DNA of 45,354 nucleotides from Chloroflexota bacterium (GTDB taxonomy: Bacteria; Chloroflexota; Anaerolineae; Anaerolineales; Anaerolineaceae), in contig JAAYKH010000005.1 in NCBI GenBank assembly GCA_012522475.1, positions 1 to 45,354 of the forward strand, read 5' to 3'. The notes below the pieces were generated by a model. That model was not told where the DNA came from. It ran no database searches and worked only from the letters and a program-made list of their open reading frames with translations. Of the stretch, positions 41,012 through 45,354 are shown one piece after another (the first letter of the stretch is position 1; each line of letters starts with the position of its first letter). Position numbers and translations under genes: made by a program.

Positions 41012-41668
41012 ATGGCCACTACTAAATTTCAACTCATTATGCGTTCAGGCCCTGTTCCTGGTCAGGCAGTGCTTTTAGAGAAGGAAGAAACTTTCCTGGG
41101 TCGCGACCTCGGAAATGATTTTCCCATCAGCGATCCTGAAATCTCCCGTCGGCACGCCCGTTTTTTTATTCAGGATGAGAATGTCTTTATCGAAGACTTG
41201 GGGTCAACCAACGGCACATTCCTGAATGGTGAGCGTATCGCCAGCCCTCAGCAGCTGCGTAAAGGCGATTTAATCACCTTTGGTGAGAGTGTGGTACTGG
41301 TCTTCGATAAACTGACAGAGACGACTGACCCAACTGTCGTGAAGCCCTTCGTCGAAGCTGCTCCCCCGCCGGTTTACGCGCCGCCAGCGCCCCAGCCCCA
41401 ATACGAGCCTCAAGATGAGGTTGGCTCTCACGAAGCATGGCAATATCAGCAGCCGGCTTATGAACCGCCTCTCCGCAAGAGTGTTGATGATGAACTGCCG
41501 CCAAAAAAGAAGAAGAGAGCCAAAGCAGGCTTGCCGACCGGGATAGTCATCCTGCTGGTTGCTATTGCTGTTTTAGCGTGTGTCATTGCGGTTACGATGT
41601 ATTTTATGCCTGCATCCTGGTGGTGTGCGATCACCTTTGATATGCTGGCGGGCTGCCCAGTGCCTTAA
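41012..41668 (+). CDS. FHA-domain protein with C-terminal membrane anchor
   Basis: 218 residues. The FHA fold (about 1-100) keeps the phosphothreonine-binding residues: FLGRDLGNDF, ISRRHARF and LGSTNGTFLNGERI. A Pro-rich linker (APPPVYAPPAPQPQ) is followed by a basic patch (KKKKRAK) and one membrane helix (about 173-195) near the end, so the FHA domain faces the cytoplasm. FHA domains bind phosphothreonine, so the partner is probably a Ser/Thr kinase or its substrate; none is in the window. GAGGAGG lies before the ATG. Confidence 0.9.
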   Translation: MATTKFQLIMRSGPVPGQAVLLEKEETFLGRDLGNDFPISDPEISRRHARFFIQDENVFIEDLGSTNGTFLNGERIASPQQLRKGDLITFGESVVLVFDKLTETTDPTVVKPFVEAAPPPVYAPPAPQPQYEPQDEVGSHEAWQYQQPAYEPPLRKSVDDELPPKKKKRAKAGLPTGIVILLVAIAVLACVIAVTMYFMPASWWCAITFDMLAGCPVP

Positions 41669-41690
41669 AAATTTGTTTCGTTTAGAAGAT

Positions 41691-41719
41691 CCCGGCCAAT
41701 TTTTCAGCCGGGGTTTTTT
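41691..41719 (+). terminator. Terminator of the FHA-protein gene
   Basis: Stem CCCGGC / GCCGGG (41691-41696 and 41707-41712) with a 10-base loop, followed by GTTTTTT. Confidence 0.8.
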
Positions 41720-41758
41720 AATTTAAACCGCACATGGATTTTTACCGCTTGAGCTGTG

Positions 41759-41767
41759 TGCTATAAT
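41759..41767 (+). promoter_or_regulatory. Extended -10 promoter of secA
   Basis: TGCTATAAT with a perfect TATAAT (41762-41767), 44 bp before the start codon; -35 region weak. Confidence 0.6.
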
Positions 41768-41811
41768 GAAAATTTGCGATAGTAAACAAACTAATTTTTA
41801 GGTGAATGGCT

Positions 41812-45354
<3,543 letters not shown>

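Overview
The window is bacterial chromosome of moderately high GC content. It most likely comes from a member of the Chloroflexota, probably class Anaerolineae. This is an inference from gene content: a very long SecA with insertions, a YvcK-type protein with an N-terminal membrane segment, a DUF5667-type membrane protein beside an ECF sigma factor, a secreted beta-helix protein ending in a hydrophobic FLPLILR tail, and several small FHA, NYN and PIG-L proteins. No rRNA or tRNA gene was recognised. Both window ends cut genes: an unknown gene at the left and secA at the right.

Left part (1-3.8 kb): a cut unknown gene, a YdcF/ElyC-type membrane protein, a DegV-family lipid-binding protein and a GH1 beta-glucosidase.

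3.9-10.8 kb, minus strand: a compact, translationally coupled run of phage-derived genes. In transcription order these are a coiled-coil protein, a holin/XhlA-like protein, terminase large subunit, GH25 lysozyme, portal protein (with a fusion or frameshift into a structural protein) and a two-part tail/adhesin-like protein. No capsid, protease, integrase or tail-tube gene is present. The run is preceded by a sigma70-like promoter with a SOS-box palindrome (GAACGTATGTTC) just downstream. The same 14-bp palindrome recurs at 26.03 kb, inside an excellent promoter for a LuxR-type HTH protein. This pair is the most interesting feature of the window.

10.8-18.9 kb: a defence island. A type I restriction subunit (HsdR), an HsdM-HsdS fusion with AT-rich specificity domains, and an AT-rich HEPN/AbiU2-like protein lie between two arrays of one 72-bp palindromic repeat. 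The left array has thirteen full copies with a period of 82-84 bp; the right array has three full copies plus fragments.

19.0-28.8 kb: a small conserved protein, an ECF sigma factor coupled to a membrane protein with five DUF5666-like repeats, an M20 peptidase, a DUF4261-like protein, a dual-specificity phosphatase, a one-cluster ferredoxin, the LuxR-type regulator, an MFS transporter, and yvcK with a promoter that predicts a leaderless mRNA.

28.8-34.5 kb: central metabolism. gap, pgk and tpiA make the triose-phosphate part of glycolysis, but an AT-rich secreted beta-helix gene with its own promoter sits between pgk and tpiA. upp follows in convergent orientation.

34.6-45.35 kb: a small membrane protein and methyltransferase operon preceded by a probably frameshifted zinc-ribbon gene, a YacP-like NYN nuclease, a PIG-L deacetylase, clpB, a tail-anchored FHA protein, and the start of secA.
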